A stretch of DNA of 64,000 bases. It comes from Mycobacterium sp. Its GTDB lineage: Bacteria > Actinomycetota > Actinomycetes > Mycobacteriales > Mycobacteriaceae. The translations under genes were made by a program, and so were the position numbers. The stretch covers positions 1 to 64,000 of the forward strand of contig JAGQTV010000112.1 of the NCBI GenBank assembly GCA_020438845.1. The letters run 5' to 3'. Every line of letters starts with the position of its first letter. Position 1 is the stretch's first letter. Under the pieces are notes generated by a model. That model saw only the letters and a program-made list of their open reading frames with translations, did not search any database and was not told the origin of the DNA. Shown here piece by piece: positions 26,046-37,046 of this stretch.

Positions 26046-27610
26046 ACACCTTCCAGATACCACCGCCGCTGGCGGTAGCAGAGCAGTAGTGCCTGCGGAG
26101 GTGCCCCGTCGATGAGCACCTGTGCACGAGCCGCGCGCCCGGTCCGGGCATGCTCGGGGTCCCACCATCGTTCGTCGACCGGCCAGGGACCCGCCCACCA
26201 ACTCAGCGCACCACGAACACCGGCGCCGTCCAACCGTGCCGGTTCGGCACTGAACAGACCACGTACAGTCACCTGCACCGGATTACCTTGGCTGTCAAGG
26301 AGTTCCACGGCATTACTCCCTGATTCGATGACTGCCGGCGATGGTTCCGGAAGTTGGCCGGGCCAGGGCCGGTCGGGGGCGGACCCGGGCACCAGTTCGT
26401 CGCCGAACGGAGTCAGGGTTATCCGCTCGGCAGGCCCCCGACCGCCGCTGAGCGTCGGAATCTGCACGGCCTCCTGGCCAAGCAGACCTTGCACCCGGAC
26501 CAGTGCCCGACGGGCCCGCAACCGGTCGTCTTCGCCGAGACCACCCCACAACGGCAGTTGAAGCGCTTCTGCGGAAACGACTTCCACCGGCTGCAACCTC
26601 AACATCGCCACCGGTCCGGTGGGCCGACCCGCACCAGCCCGCCGGGACAGCCAGCCGTCAAGCTGCCAACGCACCCGGTCCGCGGTGGCGTCCTCAGTCA
26701 GCGGCTCGGCGCACCGCCATACCCGGGTGAGTTCACCTCCGCCGACGGTGACGGCGTGGATGGCCAGCCGGGTGCACCCGACACCGGCCGACTCCAGACT
26801 GCGGTGCAGCGCAGCAGCCAGCGTCCGCCCTGCGAAGGCGGCGGCATCGACCCGTTCGACCGGCGGGTCGCAGTTCAACACGGCATCGAGTTCCGGAGGC
26901 AAATCCCGACCGGACGGCCCTCGTCCGGGCTCACCGGCGGCCATCCGGTGTGCCAACACCGCATCGGAGCCGAACCGCGAGGACACATCCCGCCCCGGCA
27001 GTGCCGCGAACTGACCGAAGGTGCGGATTCCCATACGCCACAACAAGTCGGCAAGCTCGGTCCGGCCCGGACCGGACAGGCTCGGCTCGCACGCCAACTG
27101 TCTGATCGACAATCCGGCCAGGAACTGCCCATCCGCACCGGGAGCCACCACCTGGCCGGATCTGGCGGCGAAGACCGCGGTCGCGAGTTGATCGGCAATA
27201 CCCACCTGACACTCGGCGCCGGCGGCAGCCACGGCATCGACCAGCCGTTCCGCTGCGACTTCCTCGGAGCCGAAATAGCGGGCTGCACCGCGAACGGGCA
27301 GTACCAGCAGACCTGGTCTCAGCACCTCGGCACGGGGCACCACCTCGTCGACCGCCGCCGTCACTCCCTCGAAAAACCGCGCGTCCCGATCCGAGTCGGC
27401 AGCTACGACATGCACCTGCGGGCAACGGGCCTGTGCCTCTCGCCGACGCAGACCGCGCCGCACCCCGGCCGCTCGAGCCGCCGCCGAACAGGCGACTACC
27501 CGATTGGCGAAGGTGACCGCGACCTGTGCGGTGACGGGCAGTCCGGCTGATACCGCCGCGGCCATGGCGGGCCAGTCCATGCACCAGATCGCCAGCACCC
27601 GCCCAGTCAT
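26036..27610 (-). CDS. imuB: ImuB, catalytically inactive Y-family polymerase-like mutasome adaptor
   Basis: 524 residues. The N-terminal half is DinB-like (RVLAIWCMDWPAMAAAV, RRREAQARCP, GLLVLPVRGAARYFG). The acidic residues that coordinate metal in active Y-family enzymes are not in their usual contexts, as known for ImuB. A helix-hairpin-helix region (LADLLWRMGIRTFGQFAALPGRDV) follows, then a C-terminal part that in homologues binds the beta clamp and DnaE2. The ATG at 27610 lies 10 bp after imuA' and corresponds to M. tuberculosis Rv3394c. Confidence 0.92.
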   Translation of the reverse strand: MTGRVLAIWCMDWPAMAAAVSAGLPVTAQVAVTFANRVVACSAAARAAGVRRGLRRREAQARCPQVHVVAADSDRDARFFEGVTAAVDEVVPRAEVLRPGLLVLPVRGAARYFGSEEVAAERLVDAVAAAGAECQVGIADQLATAVFAARSGQVVAPGADGQFLAGLSIRQLACEPSLSGPGRTELADLLWRMGIRTFGQFAALPGRDVSSRFGSDAVLAHRMAAGEPGRGPSGRDLPPELDAVLNCDPPVERVDAAAFAGRTLAAALHRSLESAGVGCTRLAIHAVTVGGGELTRVWRCAEPLTEDATADRVRWQLDGWLSRRAGAGRPTGPVAMLRLQPVEVVSAEALQLPLWGGLGEDDRLRARRALVRVQGLLGQEAVQIPTLSGGRGPAERITLTPFGDELVPGSAPDRPWPGQLPEPSPAVIESGSNAVELLDSQGNPVQVTVRGLFSAEPARLDGAGVRGALSWWAGPWPVDERWWDPEHARTGRAARAQVLIDGAPPQALLLCYRQRRWYLEGVYE

Positions 27611-27620
27611 CTCAGCCCGG

Positions 27621-28262
27621 TCATCGAATAGTGCACCCGATGCGTACCGCAGCGATACGGCCAGACCCTGGACCCGCGGTGACCTCGTAGCCCCGTACCC
27701 GCGCATCCACCCGCATGGAGGCACCCTGCCACTGTCCCTGGGTCACCAGCAGAGTGCAGCCGCGCTGTCGCGCCCGGGCTACCACAGCCCTCGACCGGGT
27801 CGGTGACACCGAGCAACCGGCCAGACCGAGCACCACCAGATCCATCCCGTCGATCAGGACCGCGACGATCTCGACCGGATCGGCACCCGGGTCGGGGATG
27901 ACCGCGAGTCGGCTCAGGTCGGCACCCATCTCGGCAGCGGCCAGCAATCCGAAGCCCGGCAGGCCTACAACGGCCACATGGCCCCCAGCGGCGGTCACCG
28001 CGGCGACCATGCTCACCGGCAGCGACCGCGCCCCGGAAAGCACCGCCACCGCGCCCCTCGGCAACCCGCCGGGAAGGACTCCGGCCAGCAATTCCGGGAC
28101 TGGCAGCGAACTTTCAGAACTCGGCAAGAGCTCAGCTGGCCGCTCCTCGACATGCCGGCGGAGGCCGACCTTCCCGGATACTGCCGCGATCTGTCGCCGG
28201 AGGTGTTCCAGCTGTTCAGCGCGGTCGAATTGCCCCTTCTTCAGGGCGATAGCAGCCGTCAT
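27621..28262 (-). CDS. imuA': ImuA', RecA-like mutasome accessory protein
   Basis: 213 residues with distant RecA/SulA resemblance: [13 protein letters not shown] at the start, [48 protein letters not shown], and [32 protein letters not shown]. It acts with ImuB to recruit DnaE2 in SOS translesion synthesis (Rv3395c counterpart). The ATG at 28262 has GGAGG 5 nt upstream; a GTG at 28268 lies inside that SD. A LexA box sits 36 bp upstream. Confidence 0.9.
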   Translation of the reverse strand: MTAAIALKKGQFDRAEQLEHLRRQIAAVSGKVGLRRHVEERPAELLPSSESSLPVPELLAGVLPGGLPRGAVAVLSGARSLPVSMVAAVTAAGGHVAVVGLPGFGLLAAAEMGADLSRLAVIPDPGADPVEIVAVLIDGMDLVVLGLAGCSVSPTRSRAVVARARQRGCTLLVTQGQWQGASMRVDARVRGYEVTAGPGSGRIAAVRIGCTIR

Positions 28263-28297
28263 CGCCACCTCCGGAAACGGTCGACATTCAACTATTT

Positions 28298-28313
28298 TCG
28301 AATGTATGTTCGA
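28298..28313. promoter_or_regulatory. LexA (SOS) box upstream of imuA'-imuB
   Basis: TCGAATGTATGTTCGA differs from the TCGAAC-N4-GTTCGA consensus at one base. It lies between imuA' (start 28262, minus) and the class I aldolase (start 28372, plus). TACATT, a plausible imuA' -10, is inside the box on the minus strand. Confidence 0.9.
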
Positions 28314-28371
28314 TTATCAGTAGTAAACACCCACCCACTGACACCGTCAAGAGGTCTGACAGCATGAGGAA

Positions 28372-29268
28372 ATGAACCCCGCCATGAACCCCCACCAGGC
28401 CGAGAAGGTCGCTCACGGAACCGGTTTCGTCGCCGCCCTCGACCAGAGCGGCGGCAGTACACCCAAGGCGCTACGGCTCTACGGGATCCCGGAGAGCGCC
28501 TACTCCGGCGAGAGCCAGATGTTCGATCTGGTGCACCAGATGAGGACCCGGATCATCACCAGTCCGAGCTTCGACGGCAGCCGGATCATCGCGGCCATCC
28601 TGTTCGAGGACACCATGGACCGTGCCATCGAGGGCCGTCCGACTGCCGATTACCTGTGGAACGTCAAGAACATCGTGCCGATCTTGAAGGTGGACAAAGG
28701 ACTCGAAGCCGAACAGGACGGTGCGCAGGTGATGAAACCGATCCCCGGTCTGGACGCGCTACTGTCCCGTGCACGCGCCCAGGGCATCTTCGGCACCAAG
28801 ATGCGCTCCGTCATCAAGACCCCCGGCGCGGGGCTCGACCGGGTGATCGATCAACAGTTCCAGATAGCGCGACAGATCCTGGATGCCGGCCTGGTGCCGA
28901 TCATCGAACCGGAGGTCGACATCCACAGCCCGGACAAGGCCGGGGCCGAGAAGCAGTTGCGGTCCGCGATCATCGATCACCTCGCGGCGCTGGGCAACGA
29001 CCAGCAGGTGATGCTGAAGCTGACCCTGCCCGAGACCAACGATCTCTACCTCGACCTCGTAGACGACGCCCGGGTGATGCGGGTGCTCGCGCTGTCGGGT
29101 GGATACAGCCGCGCCGAGGCCTGCGAAAGACTGTCGCGCAACCACGGAGTGATCGCCAGCTTTTCCCGGGCGCTCACCGAAGGGCTGAGCGCCCAGCAGA
29201 GCGACGCCGAGTTCGACCGGACTTTGGACACGGCGATCGATGAAATCGCCACCGCGTCAAGTACCTAG
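28372..29268 (+). CDS. Class I fructose-bisphosphate aldolase
   Basis: 298 residues. ALDQSGGSTPKALRLYGI at the N-terminus, AILFEDTMDR, PILKVDKGLE, FGTKMRSVIK, PIIEPEVDI and MLKLTLPE (candidate Schiff-base Lys) are typical of the bacterial class I FBP aldolase family. It cleaves fructose 1,6-bisphosphate to two triose phosphates without metal. Mycobacteria also carry a class II Fba elsewhere. The ATG at 28372 has GAGGA only 1 nt upstream, and the ATG at 28384 has it 13 nt upstream, so the start is uncertain by four codons. The promoter region overlaps the imuA' LexA box region. Confidence 0.9.
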   Translation: MNPAMNPHQAEKVAHGTGFVAALDQSGGSTPKALRLYGIPESAYSGESQMFDLVHQMRTRIITSPSFDGSRIIAAILFEDTMDRAIEGRPTADYLWNVKNIVPILKVDKGLEAEQDGAQVMKPIPGLDALLSRARAQGIFGTKMRSVIKTPGAGLDRVIDQQFQIARQILDAGLVPIIEPEVDIHSPDKAGAEKQLRSAIIDHLAALGNDQQVMLKLTLPETNDLYLDLVDDARVMRVLALSGGYSRAEACERLSRNHGVIASFSRALTEGLSAQQSDAEFDRTLDTAIDEIATASST

Positions 29269-29309
29269 TCAGAGGAGCCGAACAATCAAGCCCAACCCGG
29301 CCTGACGGG

Positions 29310-30881
29310 TCACTCCCACTCGATGGTGCCCGGCGGCTTGCTGGTGACGTCCAGCACCACCCGGTTGACCTCAGGCACCTCGTTGGTGATCCGGGTCGAA
29401 ATGCGCTCCAGCACGTCGTAAGGCACCCGGGTCCAGTCGGCGGTCATCGCGTCCTCACTGGACACCGGCCGCAGCACCACCGGATGTCCATAAGTCCGCC
29501 CGTCGCCCTGGACACCCACCGAACGCACGTCGGCGATCAGCACCACGGGACACTGCCAGATCTGATGATCCAGTCCGGCCGAGGTCAGTTCCCTCCGGGC
29601 GATCAGATCAGCCCGACGCAGGGTCGCCAGTCGCTCTGATGTGACCTCGCCGATGATCCGGATGCCCAGCCCAGGACCTGGGAAGGGCTGGCGGGCGACG
29701 ATGTCCTCCGGCAGTCCCAGTTCCCGGCCGATCGCCCGCACCTCATCCTTGAACAGCAGTCGCAGCGGCTCGACCAGCTTGAACTTCAGGTCGGGCGGCA
29801 AACCGCCGACATTGTGGTGGCTCTTGATGTTGGCCGTGCCTGCTCCCCCGCCGGACTCCACGACGTCGGGGTAGAGCGTGCCTTGCACAAGGAAGTCGAC
29901 GTGGTGTCCGTGCGAGTCGCTGGAGACCATCAGGTCCCGCACAGCACCCTCGAAACACCGGATGAACTCCCGCCCGATGATCGTCCGTTTGCCCTCGGGG
30001 TTACTCACCCCCGACAGCGCCTCGAGGAACCTCACCTCCGCGTCAACGGTCACCAGCCGGGCTCCGGTGGCCGCCACGAAGTCCCGTTGCACCTGTTCGC
30101 GCTCCCCCGCCCGCAGCAGGCCGTGGTCGACGAACACGCACGTCAGTCGGTCGCCGATCGCCCGTTGAACCAGTGCGGCAGCCACCGCGGAGTCCACTCC
30201 CCCGGACAGCCCGCAGATGGCGTAGCCATCGCCGATCTGCTCGCGGACCGACTCGATGAGGGCCTCGGCGATATTGGCCGGCGTCCACGCCGGGGGGATG
30301 CCGGCGAACTCGTGCAGAAACCGGCTGAGCACCTGCTGGCCGTGTGGAGTGTGGATCACCTCGGGGTGGTACTGCACCCCGGCCAGCCGACGGGCGCGGT
30401 CCTCGAACGCCGCAACCGGCGCTCCCGCACTGGAGGCCACCACGTCGAAACCGGCTGGCGCGGCGGTCACCGCGTCGCCATGGCTCATCCACACCGGTTG
30501 GAATCCGGGCAGGCCCGAATGGAGTTCGCCGCCGAGCACGTTGAGCTCAGTGCGGCCGTATTCGCTGGTCCCGGTACGTTCCACCGTACCGCCCAGGACC
30601 TGGGCCATCGCCTGAAACCCGTAACAGATGCCGAACACCGGCACTCCAAGGTCGAACACCGCCGGGTCGAGCCGCGGGGCTTCATCGGCGTACACGCTGG
30701 CCGGGCCGCCGGAGAGCACGATCGCTTGCGGGTCCCTGGCCTTGATCTCCTCGACGCTTGCGGTGTGCGGGATGACCTCAGAGAACACCCGGGCCTCCCG
30801 GACCCGCCGGGCGATCAACTGCGCGTACTGGGCGCCGAAATCCACCACCAGCACGGGGCGGGGTGATGTGGACGGTTGCAC
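29310..30881 (-). CDS. guaA: GMP synthase (glutamine-hydrolysing)
   Basis: 523 residues. It converts XMP, ATP and glutamine to GMP. The class I amidotransferase domain (1-200) has [11 protein letters not shown] (nucleophile Cys) and GVQYHPEV. The ATP-pyrophosphatase domain has the P-loop [14 protein letters not shown], followed by [13 protein letters not shown] and the dimerisation domain ending KPPGTIEWE. The GTG at 30881 is 6 nt after a TAGACT -10 (30893-30888), so it is probably leaderless. The GTG at 30887 would abut the -10. It is the last gene of a minus-strand run with choD, guaB3 and guaB2. Confidence 0.95.
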   Translation of the reverse strand: MQPSTSPRPVLVVDFGAQYAQLIARRVREARVFSEVIPHTASVEEIKARDPQAIVLSGGPASVYADEAPRLDPAVFDLGVPVFGICYGFQAMAQVLGGTVERTGTSEYGRTELNVLGGELHSGLPGFQPVWMSHGDAVTAAPAGFDVVASSAGAPVAAFEDRARRLAGVQYHPEVIHTPHGQQVLSRFLHEFAGIPPAWTPANIAEALIESVREQIGDGYAICGLSGGVDSAVAAALVQRAIGDRLTCVFVDHGLLRAGEREQVQRDFVAATGARLVTVDAEVRFLEALSGVSNPEGKRTIIGREFIRCFEGAVRDLMVSSDSHGHHVDFLVQGTLYPDVVESGGGAGTANIKSHHNVGGLPPDLKFKLVEPLRLLFKDEVRAIGRELGLPEDIVARQPFPGPGLGIRIIGEVTSERLATLRRADLIARRELTSAGLDHQIWQCPVVLIADVRSVGVQGDGRTYGHPVVLRPVSSEDAMTADWTRVPYDVLERISTRITNEVPEVNRVVLDVTSKPPGTIEWE

Positions 30882-30945
30882 CGGCACAGTCTAAAGGCGG
30901 GGTCTCGCAGGTGTGGCCAGACGGCCGCGCCGTCCGACGAGGTCG

Positions 30946-32673
30946 CTATCGCGAACGGACCGGGGAAATCGGGAGATTGCGCAGGCCGCCGGGTGCGTTG
31001 GCCGGCACCACCGGCCGCTTCGGTGCGATCGGCGACATCGGCTGGTAGGGCTGACCCTGGTCCGGGCGCTGGTCCTGCTCACCCTTGTTCGGCCACAGTG
31101 ACGCCGCTCGTTCAGCCTGGGCCGTGATGGACAGCGAGGGATTGACCCCGAGGTTGGCCGAGATCGCCGCACCGTCGACGACGTAGAGCGACGGGTAGCC
31201 GTATACGCGGTGGTACGGGTCGATGACGCCGGTGGCCGGGCTGTCGCCGATCACCGCGCCGCCCAGGAAGTGGGCGGTCAGCGGGACATTGAACATCTCG
31301 CCCCAGGTACCGGCGGCGACGCCGTCAATCTTCTCGGCGATCCGGCGGGTCACCTCGTTGCCGACCGGAATCCAAGTCGGGTTGGGCTCGCCGTGCCCCT
31401 GCTTGCTGGTCATCCGCCGCCCGAACAGGCCTTTGCGCGTGAAGGTCGTGATCGAGTTGTCCAAGTGCTGCATGACCAAGGAGATCATCGAGCGCTCGCT
31501 CCACTTCCGCACTGTCAGCACCCGCAACGCCCCGCGCGGGTTGGTCACCGCCGACCGCAGCAATTGCTTCCACCGCGGCACGTCGGTGCCACTGGGGCCG
31601 GAGCCGTCGGTCATGAGCGTTTGCAGCAGGCCCATCGCGTTGGAGCCCTTGCCGTAACGACACGGCTCGATGTGGGTGTCCGCGCTCGGGTGAATCGACG
31701 ACGTAATGGCCACACCGTGGGTGAGGTCGAGATCCGGGGAGGCGTGGTAGCGCCCAGCGCCGACGATGGACTCCGAGTTGGTGCGGGTGAGCACACCGAG
31801 CCGGTCGGACAGCCGCGGCAGCACACCCATGTCGCGCATGGAGAACAACAGTTTCTGGGTGCCGTAGGTGCCGGCCGCCAGAATCACGTGGCGCGCTGTG
31901 AAGGTGGACTTATAGGTGCGCACCCATCGGCCGGTGCGGACGGTGTCGACCTCCCAGCTGCCGTCCGCAACTTGCCGCAGGCCGGTCACCGTGGTCATCG
32001 GAAGGACCTGCGCCCCGGCTTTTTCGGCCAGCCCTAGGTAATTCTTGACCAGGGTGTTCTTGGCGCCGTGCCGACATCCGGTCATGCACTCGCCGCACTC
32101 GATGCAACCGGTTCGGTCGGGTCCCACGCCGCCGAAGTAGGGATCGGGCACCGTCTTACCGGGCTGCTTGCCGTCGACCCCGAAGAACACCCCGACCGGC
32201 GTGGGGGTGTAGGTGTCACCGCAGCCCATCTCGTCGGCGACTTCCTTCATGATCCGGTCGGCGTCGGTGAAGGTGGGATTCTTGACCACACCCAGCATCC
32301 GCTGCGCCTGGTCGTAGTGCGGCATCAACTCTGAACGCCAGTCGGTGATGTGCGACCACTGCTTGTCGTTGAAGAACGGGTCCGGCGGTACATAGAGCGT
32401 ATTGGCGTAATTCAGCGAGCCGCCGCCCACACCGGCTCCGGCAAGGATCATGGCGTTTCTCAGTAGGTAGATTCGCTGAATGCCGTAGCACCCGAGTTTG
32501 GGCGCCCAAAGAAACTCGCGCAGTCGCCAGGATGTCTTGGCGAACTCGTGGTCGGCGAAGCGTCGGCCGGCCTCCAGCACGCCGACCTTGTACCCCTTCT
32601 CGGTCAGCCGCAGCGCGCTGACGCTGCCGCCGAACCCAGAGCCGATGATCAGTACGTCGTAGTCCGGTTCCAT
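30946..32673 (-). CDS. choD: GMC-type oxidoreductase, cholesterol oxidase ChoD
   Basis: 575 residues. The FAD-binding motif IIGSGFGGSVSALRL is at the N-terminus, and HFLGGAVIGDSPATGVIDPYHRVYGYPSLYVVDGAAI near the C-terminus is typical of the family. A CIECGECMTGC motif at about 32072-32110 has Fe-S-like spacing. It is the counterpart of M. tuberculosis ChoD (Rv3409c). A role in sterol oxidation is annotated, but the true substrate is uncertain. The ATG at 32673 is 6 nt after TATATT (32685-32680), so it is leaderless. The C-terminal 60 residues are Pro/Gln-rich. Confidence 0.9.
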   Translation of the reverse strand: MEPDYDVLIIGSGFGGSVSALRLTEKGYKVGVLEAGRRFADHEFAKTSWRLREFLWAPKLGCYGIQRIYLLRNAMILAGAGVGGGSLNYANTLYVPPDPFFNDKQWSHITDWRSELMPHYDQAQRMLGVVKNPTFTDADRIMKEVADEMGCGDTYTPTPVGVFFGVDGKQPGKTVPDPYFGGVGPDRTGCIECGECMTGCRHGAKNTLVKNYLGLAEKAGAQVLPMTTVTGLRQVADGSWEVDTVRTGRWVRTYKSTFTARHVILAAGTYGTQKLLFSMRDMGVLPRLSDRLGVLTRTNSESIVGAGRYHASPDLDLTHGVAITSSIHPSADTHIEPCRYGKGSNAMGLLQTLMTDGSGPSGTDVPRWKQLLRSAVTNPRGALRVLTVRKWSERSMISLVMQHLDNSITTFTRKGLFGRRMTSKQGHGEPNPTWIPVGNEVTRRIAEKIDGVAAGTWGEMFNVPLTAHFLGGAVIGDSPATGVIDPYHRVYGYPSLYVVDGAAISANLGVNPSLSITAQAERAASLWPNKGEQDQRPDQGQPYQPMSPIAPKRPVVPANAPGGLRNLPISPVRSR

Positions 32674-32713
32674 CCGTCCAATATAGGCAGATCAACCTTC
32701 GCCGAACAGCGGG

Positions 32714-33850
32714 TCAGCTGCCGACGGTCAGCCCGACCTTCTGGAACTCCTTGAGGTCGCAGTAGCCAGCCTTGGCCATCGAACGACGCAGGCCGCCGAC
32801 GAGATTCAACGCACCGAACGGGTCGTCGGAGGGCCCGTTGAGCACGCGGTCAAGCTTCGGTCGCTCGCCAAGGGCGACCTGCAACAGCGCCCCGCGAGGC
32901 AGAGAGGGATGGGCGGCCGCCGAAGGCCAGAACCAGCCCCCGCCGGGCGCCTCCGCTGCGGCGGCCAACGGCGTGCCGAGCAGCACCGCATCCGCGCCGC
33001 ACGCGATGGCCCGGGCCAGATCGCCGGAAGTGTGAATGTCACCGTCGGCCAGCACGTGCACATACCGTCCGCCGGTCTCGTCGAGGTACTCGCGCCGCGC
33101 TGCGGCCGCGTCGGCGATGGCAGTCGCCATCGGCACACTGATACCGAGCACTTCGTCGTTGGTGGTGACCCCCGAGGTGGACCCGTAGCCGACGATGACC
33201 CCGGCGGCGCCGGTGCGCATCAGGTGCAGGGCGGTGCGGTGGTCCAACACTCCTCCGGCCACAACCGGGACGTCGAGTTCGGAGATGAAGGTCTTCAGGT
33301 TCAGCGGCGCACCGTTCGACGCGACCCGTTCGGCGGAGATGATGGTGCCCTGAATGACCAGAAGGTCGATCCCGGCAGCCACCAGGGTCGGGGTCAGAGC
33401 CTGGGCGTTCTGTGGGCTGACCCGCACGGCAGTAGTGACCCCGGCCTCGCGGATTCGGCTCACCGCGGCACCGAGCAGATCGAGGTCCAGCGGCGCGGCA
33501 TGAAGTTGCTGCAGCAGCCGAACAGCGGTCGACGGATGCTCGTCCTTGGCGGCGGCCGCGACCACCTGGGCGAGTTTGTCCTCGATGTCGGTGTGGCGGC
33601 CGATGAGCCCCTCGCCGTTGAGCACACCCAACCCGCCCAATCGGCCGAGTTCGATGGCGAACTCCGTCGAGACCACCGAGTCGGTGGGGTGGGCCACCAC
33701 CGGGATCTCGAAACGATAGGCGTCCAACTGCCACGACGTCGACACATCCTGGGATGACCGGGTCCGCCTGGACGGAACGATGTTGACGTCGCCGAGCTCG
33801 TAGGTGCGGCGGGCGGTGCGACCCATACCGATTTCAACCATGTCGCGCAT
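32714..33850 (-). CDS. guaB3: GuaB3 family IMP dehydrogenase-related protein
   Basis: 378 residues of an IMPDH/GMPR-type TIM barrel: VEIGMGRTARRTYELGDVNIVPSRRTRSS at the start, GGLGVLNGEGLIGRH, VIVGYGSTSGVTTNDEVLG and the C-terminal GGLRRSMAKAGYCDLKEFQKV. CBS domains are absent, as in M. tuberculosis GuaB3 (Rv3410c). Its role in purine metabolism is not settled in most species. The ATG at 33850 has AGGGA about 8 nt upstream, 13 bp after guaB2. Confidence 0.92.
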   Translation of the reverse strand: MRDMVEIGMGRTARRTYELGDVNIVPSRRTRSSQDVSTSWQLDAYRFEIPVVAHPTDSVVSTEFAIELGRLGGLGVLNGEGLIGRHTDIEDKLAQVVAAAAKDEHPSTAVRLLQQLHAAPLDLDLLGAAVSRIREAGVTTAVRVSPQNAQALTPTLVAAGIDLLVIQGTIISAERVASNGAPLNLKTFISELDVPVVAGGVLDHRTALHLMRTGAAGVIVGYGSTSGVTTNDEVLGISVPMATAIADAAAARREYLDETGGRYVHVLADGDIHTSGDLARAIACGADAVLLGTPLAAAAEAPGGGWFWPSAAAHPSLPRGALLQVALGERPKLDRVLNGPSDDPFGALNLVGGLRRSMAKAGYCDLKEFQKVGLTVGS

Positions 33851-33863
33851 GAGTAGTCCCTAT

Positions 33864-35462
<1,599 letters not shown>

Positions 35463-35502
35463 TCACCAGGTGGTTCCCTGGCGCGATGTCCGGGGCGCTG
35501 CG

Positions 35503-35508
35503 TAGTGT
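35503..35508 (+). promoter_or_regulatory. -10 element of the DUF5319 gene
   Basis: TAGTGT lies exactly 6 nt before the GTG at 35515. GGAGG sits between them, but at that spacing it would be at the 5' end of the mRNA, so a leaderless start is more likely. Confidence 0.5.
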
Positions 35509-35514
35509 GGAGGC

Positions 35515-35919
35515 GTGCGCGACCACTTGCCACCCGGCCTGCCACCGGATCCGTTTGCCGATGACCCCCATGACCCGTCGGCGGAGCTTGACGCACTCGA
35601 GCCCGGCCAGCCGCTGGACCCGCAGGAACGTGTCGCGGTCGAGGCCGACCTGGCCGATCTGGCCATCTACGAAGCCTTGCTGGCCCGCCGGGGAATCCGC
35701 GGCTTGGTGGTGTGCTGCGACGAATGCCAAGAAGACCACTACCACGACTGGGATATGTTGCGGGCCAACCTGCTTCAGCTCCTGGTCGACGGCACCGTGC
35801 GCCCGCATGAGCCGGCCTACGACCCCGAGCCCGACTCCTACGTCACCTGGGACTACTGCCGCGGATACGCTGACGCCTCACTCAACGAGGCGACGTCGGA
35901 TTACGACAACTACCGCTGA
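35515..35919 (+). CDS. DUF5319 protein (Rv3412-like)
   Basis: 134 residues, acidic, soluble and conserved in actinobacteria. A run GLVVCCDECQEDHYHDWDMLRANLLQLL has three Cys (CCxxC) and several His/Asp, suggesting metal binding. YVTWDYCRGYADA follows. The N-terminus is Pro/Asp-rich. The function is unknown. It keeps its place between guaB2 and rsdA as in M. tuberculosis, and overlaps the 3' end of convergent rsdA by 10 bp. Confidence 0.85.
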   Translation: MRDHLPPGLPPDPFADDPHDPSAELDALEPGQPLDPQERVAVEADLADLAIYEALLARRGIRGLVVCCDECQEDHYHDWDMLRANLLQLLVDGTVRPHEPAYDPEPDSYVTWDYCRGYADASLNEATSDYDNYR

Positions 35920-37046
35920 CCGTTCTCAGCCGAGATCGGACCCGGAATCAGCCCCGGAGTCGCCCCCGGAATCACGACTGTGGTGGTAACCGGCGGCTGC
36001 AGTGTCTGCGGCTCTGGTGACGGCGCCGCAGAATCCTGAGATTCCTGCCCGGTGGGCAGCGGAGAATCCGCTGCCGGTGTCGGCACGCCGGTAGTCGCAT
36101 CGACGTTATTGGAGTTCGGTGCCATCGTCGTGGTCGGCGGCGTCGACTGAGCTGAACCAGATGACGACACGGGCGCCGAAGCGGGCACCGGCGAAGCCGC
36201 CGGCGCGGCAGTCGGCGACGTTTCCGGCACACCGGCGTCATTGCTCGATCCCGTTTCCGGTGAGGCGACTTCAGACGGCGCCGAAGCCCCCGAGGTCGTG
36301 GCGTCGATCAACGACGGCGAGCTGGGCACACTGGTGGGGGCGACCGTCGGGACAAGTTCGGTCGACGAAGGCGGGACGGTATAGGTGATTCCAGGCGGCG
36401 CGCTTGCATTCGGATCGCGACCCACCACCTTGGCCGAAAGGTCGTTGAACTGTTCGATCAACTCCTGCTTCTGGCCGACATCACCGATGCTTTCGACCTG
36501 CGAACTGACAGCGACCAGCCGCTCCTGCGCCTGAGTCCAGTCGCCCTGGGAAATCAACTCCTGAACCTGGTTCAGCTCAGTGCGGGCAGCCAGCGCCACC
36601 GGCTCTTCGCGCACATGTTTGGCGCCGAACAGCATCGTGCGCAAACCGTAGAGCGCGTCGCCGGGCCCGGCGCTGGCCACCACCGCACCGAATCCACCAA
36701 TGCACAGCACCGCTGCGGCGGCCGCTCCCACCACGCTCAAGGAACGCTTGCCCCGCGTGACGGTAGGCCAATCATCCGAATTGGAAGTGGGGTCCCGCCT
36801 GAACCGCTTCTCGCCAAGTCCGGCATTGAGCGCCGAAACCGCTTGGGATTCGGAGATCAAATCGGTGGCCGGCGGCCAACGGGTGTCGTCACGCCACACG
36901 CCGAGCAACGCCGCCAATGTCGCCTCATTGTCGTCCTGAGGTGCTACCGGGCGGCTGGAGGCCAGCGCATCGATGAAGTCGTCGCTGCGGCGGACGTCGT
37001 CCACGGAGGGCTCGTCAGACCGGCTATCAGACCTGAAATCAGACAT
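35910..37046 (-). CDS. rsdA: Anti-sigma-D factor RsdA
   Basis: 378 residues. The N-terminal cytoplasmic sigma-binding part (1-100) contains SVDDVRRSDDFIDALAS and ATLAALLGVWRDDTR. One membrane segment is at about 102-125 (LSVVGAAAAAVLCIGGFGAVV). A helical region (about 145-210) is followed by a long Ser/Thr/Pro/Ala-rich extracytoplasmic tail. It sequesters SigD, and the M. tuberculosis protein (Rv3413c) is degraded by ClpXP to release it. The ATG at 37046 overlaps the sigD stop by 8 bp (ATGTCTGA), so translation is coupled. It is longer than the 299-residue M. tuberculosis protein because of the tail. Confidence 0.92.
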   Translation of the reverse strand: MSDFRSDSRSDEPSVDDVRRSDDFIDALASSRPVAPQDDNEATLAALLGVWRDDTRWPPATDLISESQAVSALNAGLGEKRFRRDPTSNSDDWPTVTRGKRSLSVVGAAAAAVLCIGGFGAVVASAGPGDALYGLRTMLFGAKHVREEPVALAARTELNQVQELISQGDWTQAQERLVAVSSQVESIGDVGQKQELIEQFNDLSAKVVGRDPNASAPPGITYTVPPSSTELVPTVAPTSVPSSPSLIDATTSGASAPSEVASPETGSSNDAGVPETSPTAAPAASPVPASAPVSSSGSAQSTPPTTTMAPNSNNVDATTGVPTPAADSPLPTGQESQDSAAPSPEPQTLQPPVTTTVVIPGATPGLIPGPISAENGQR

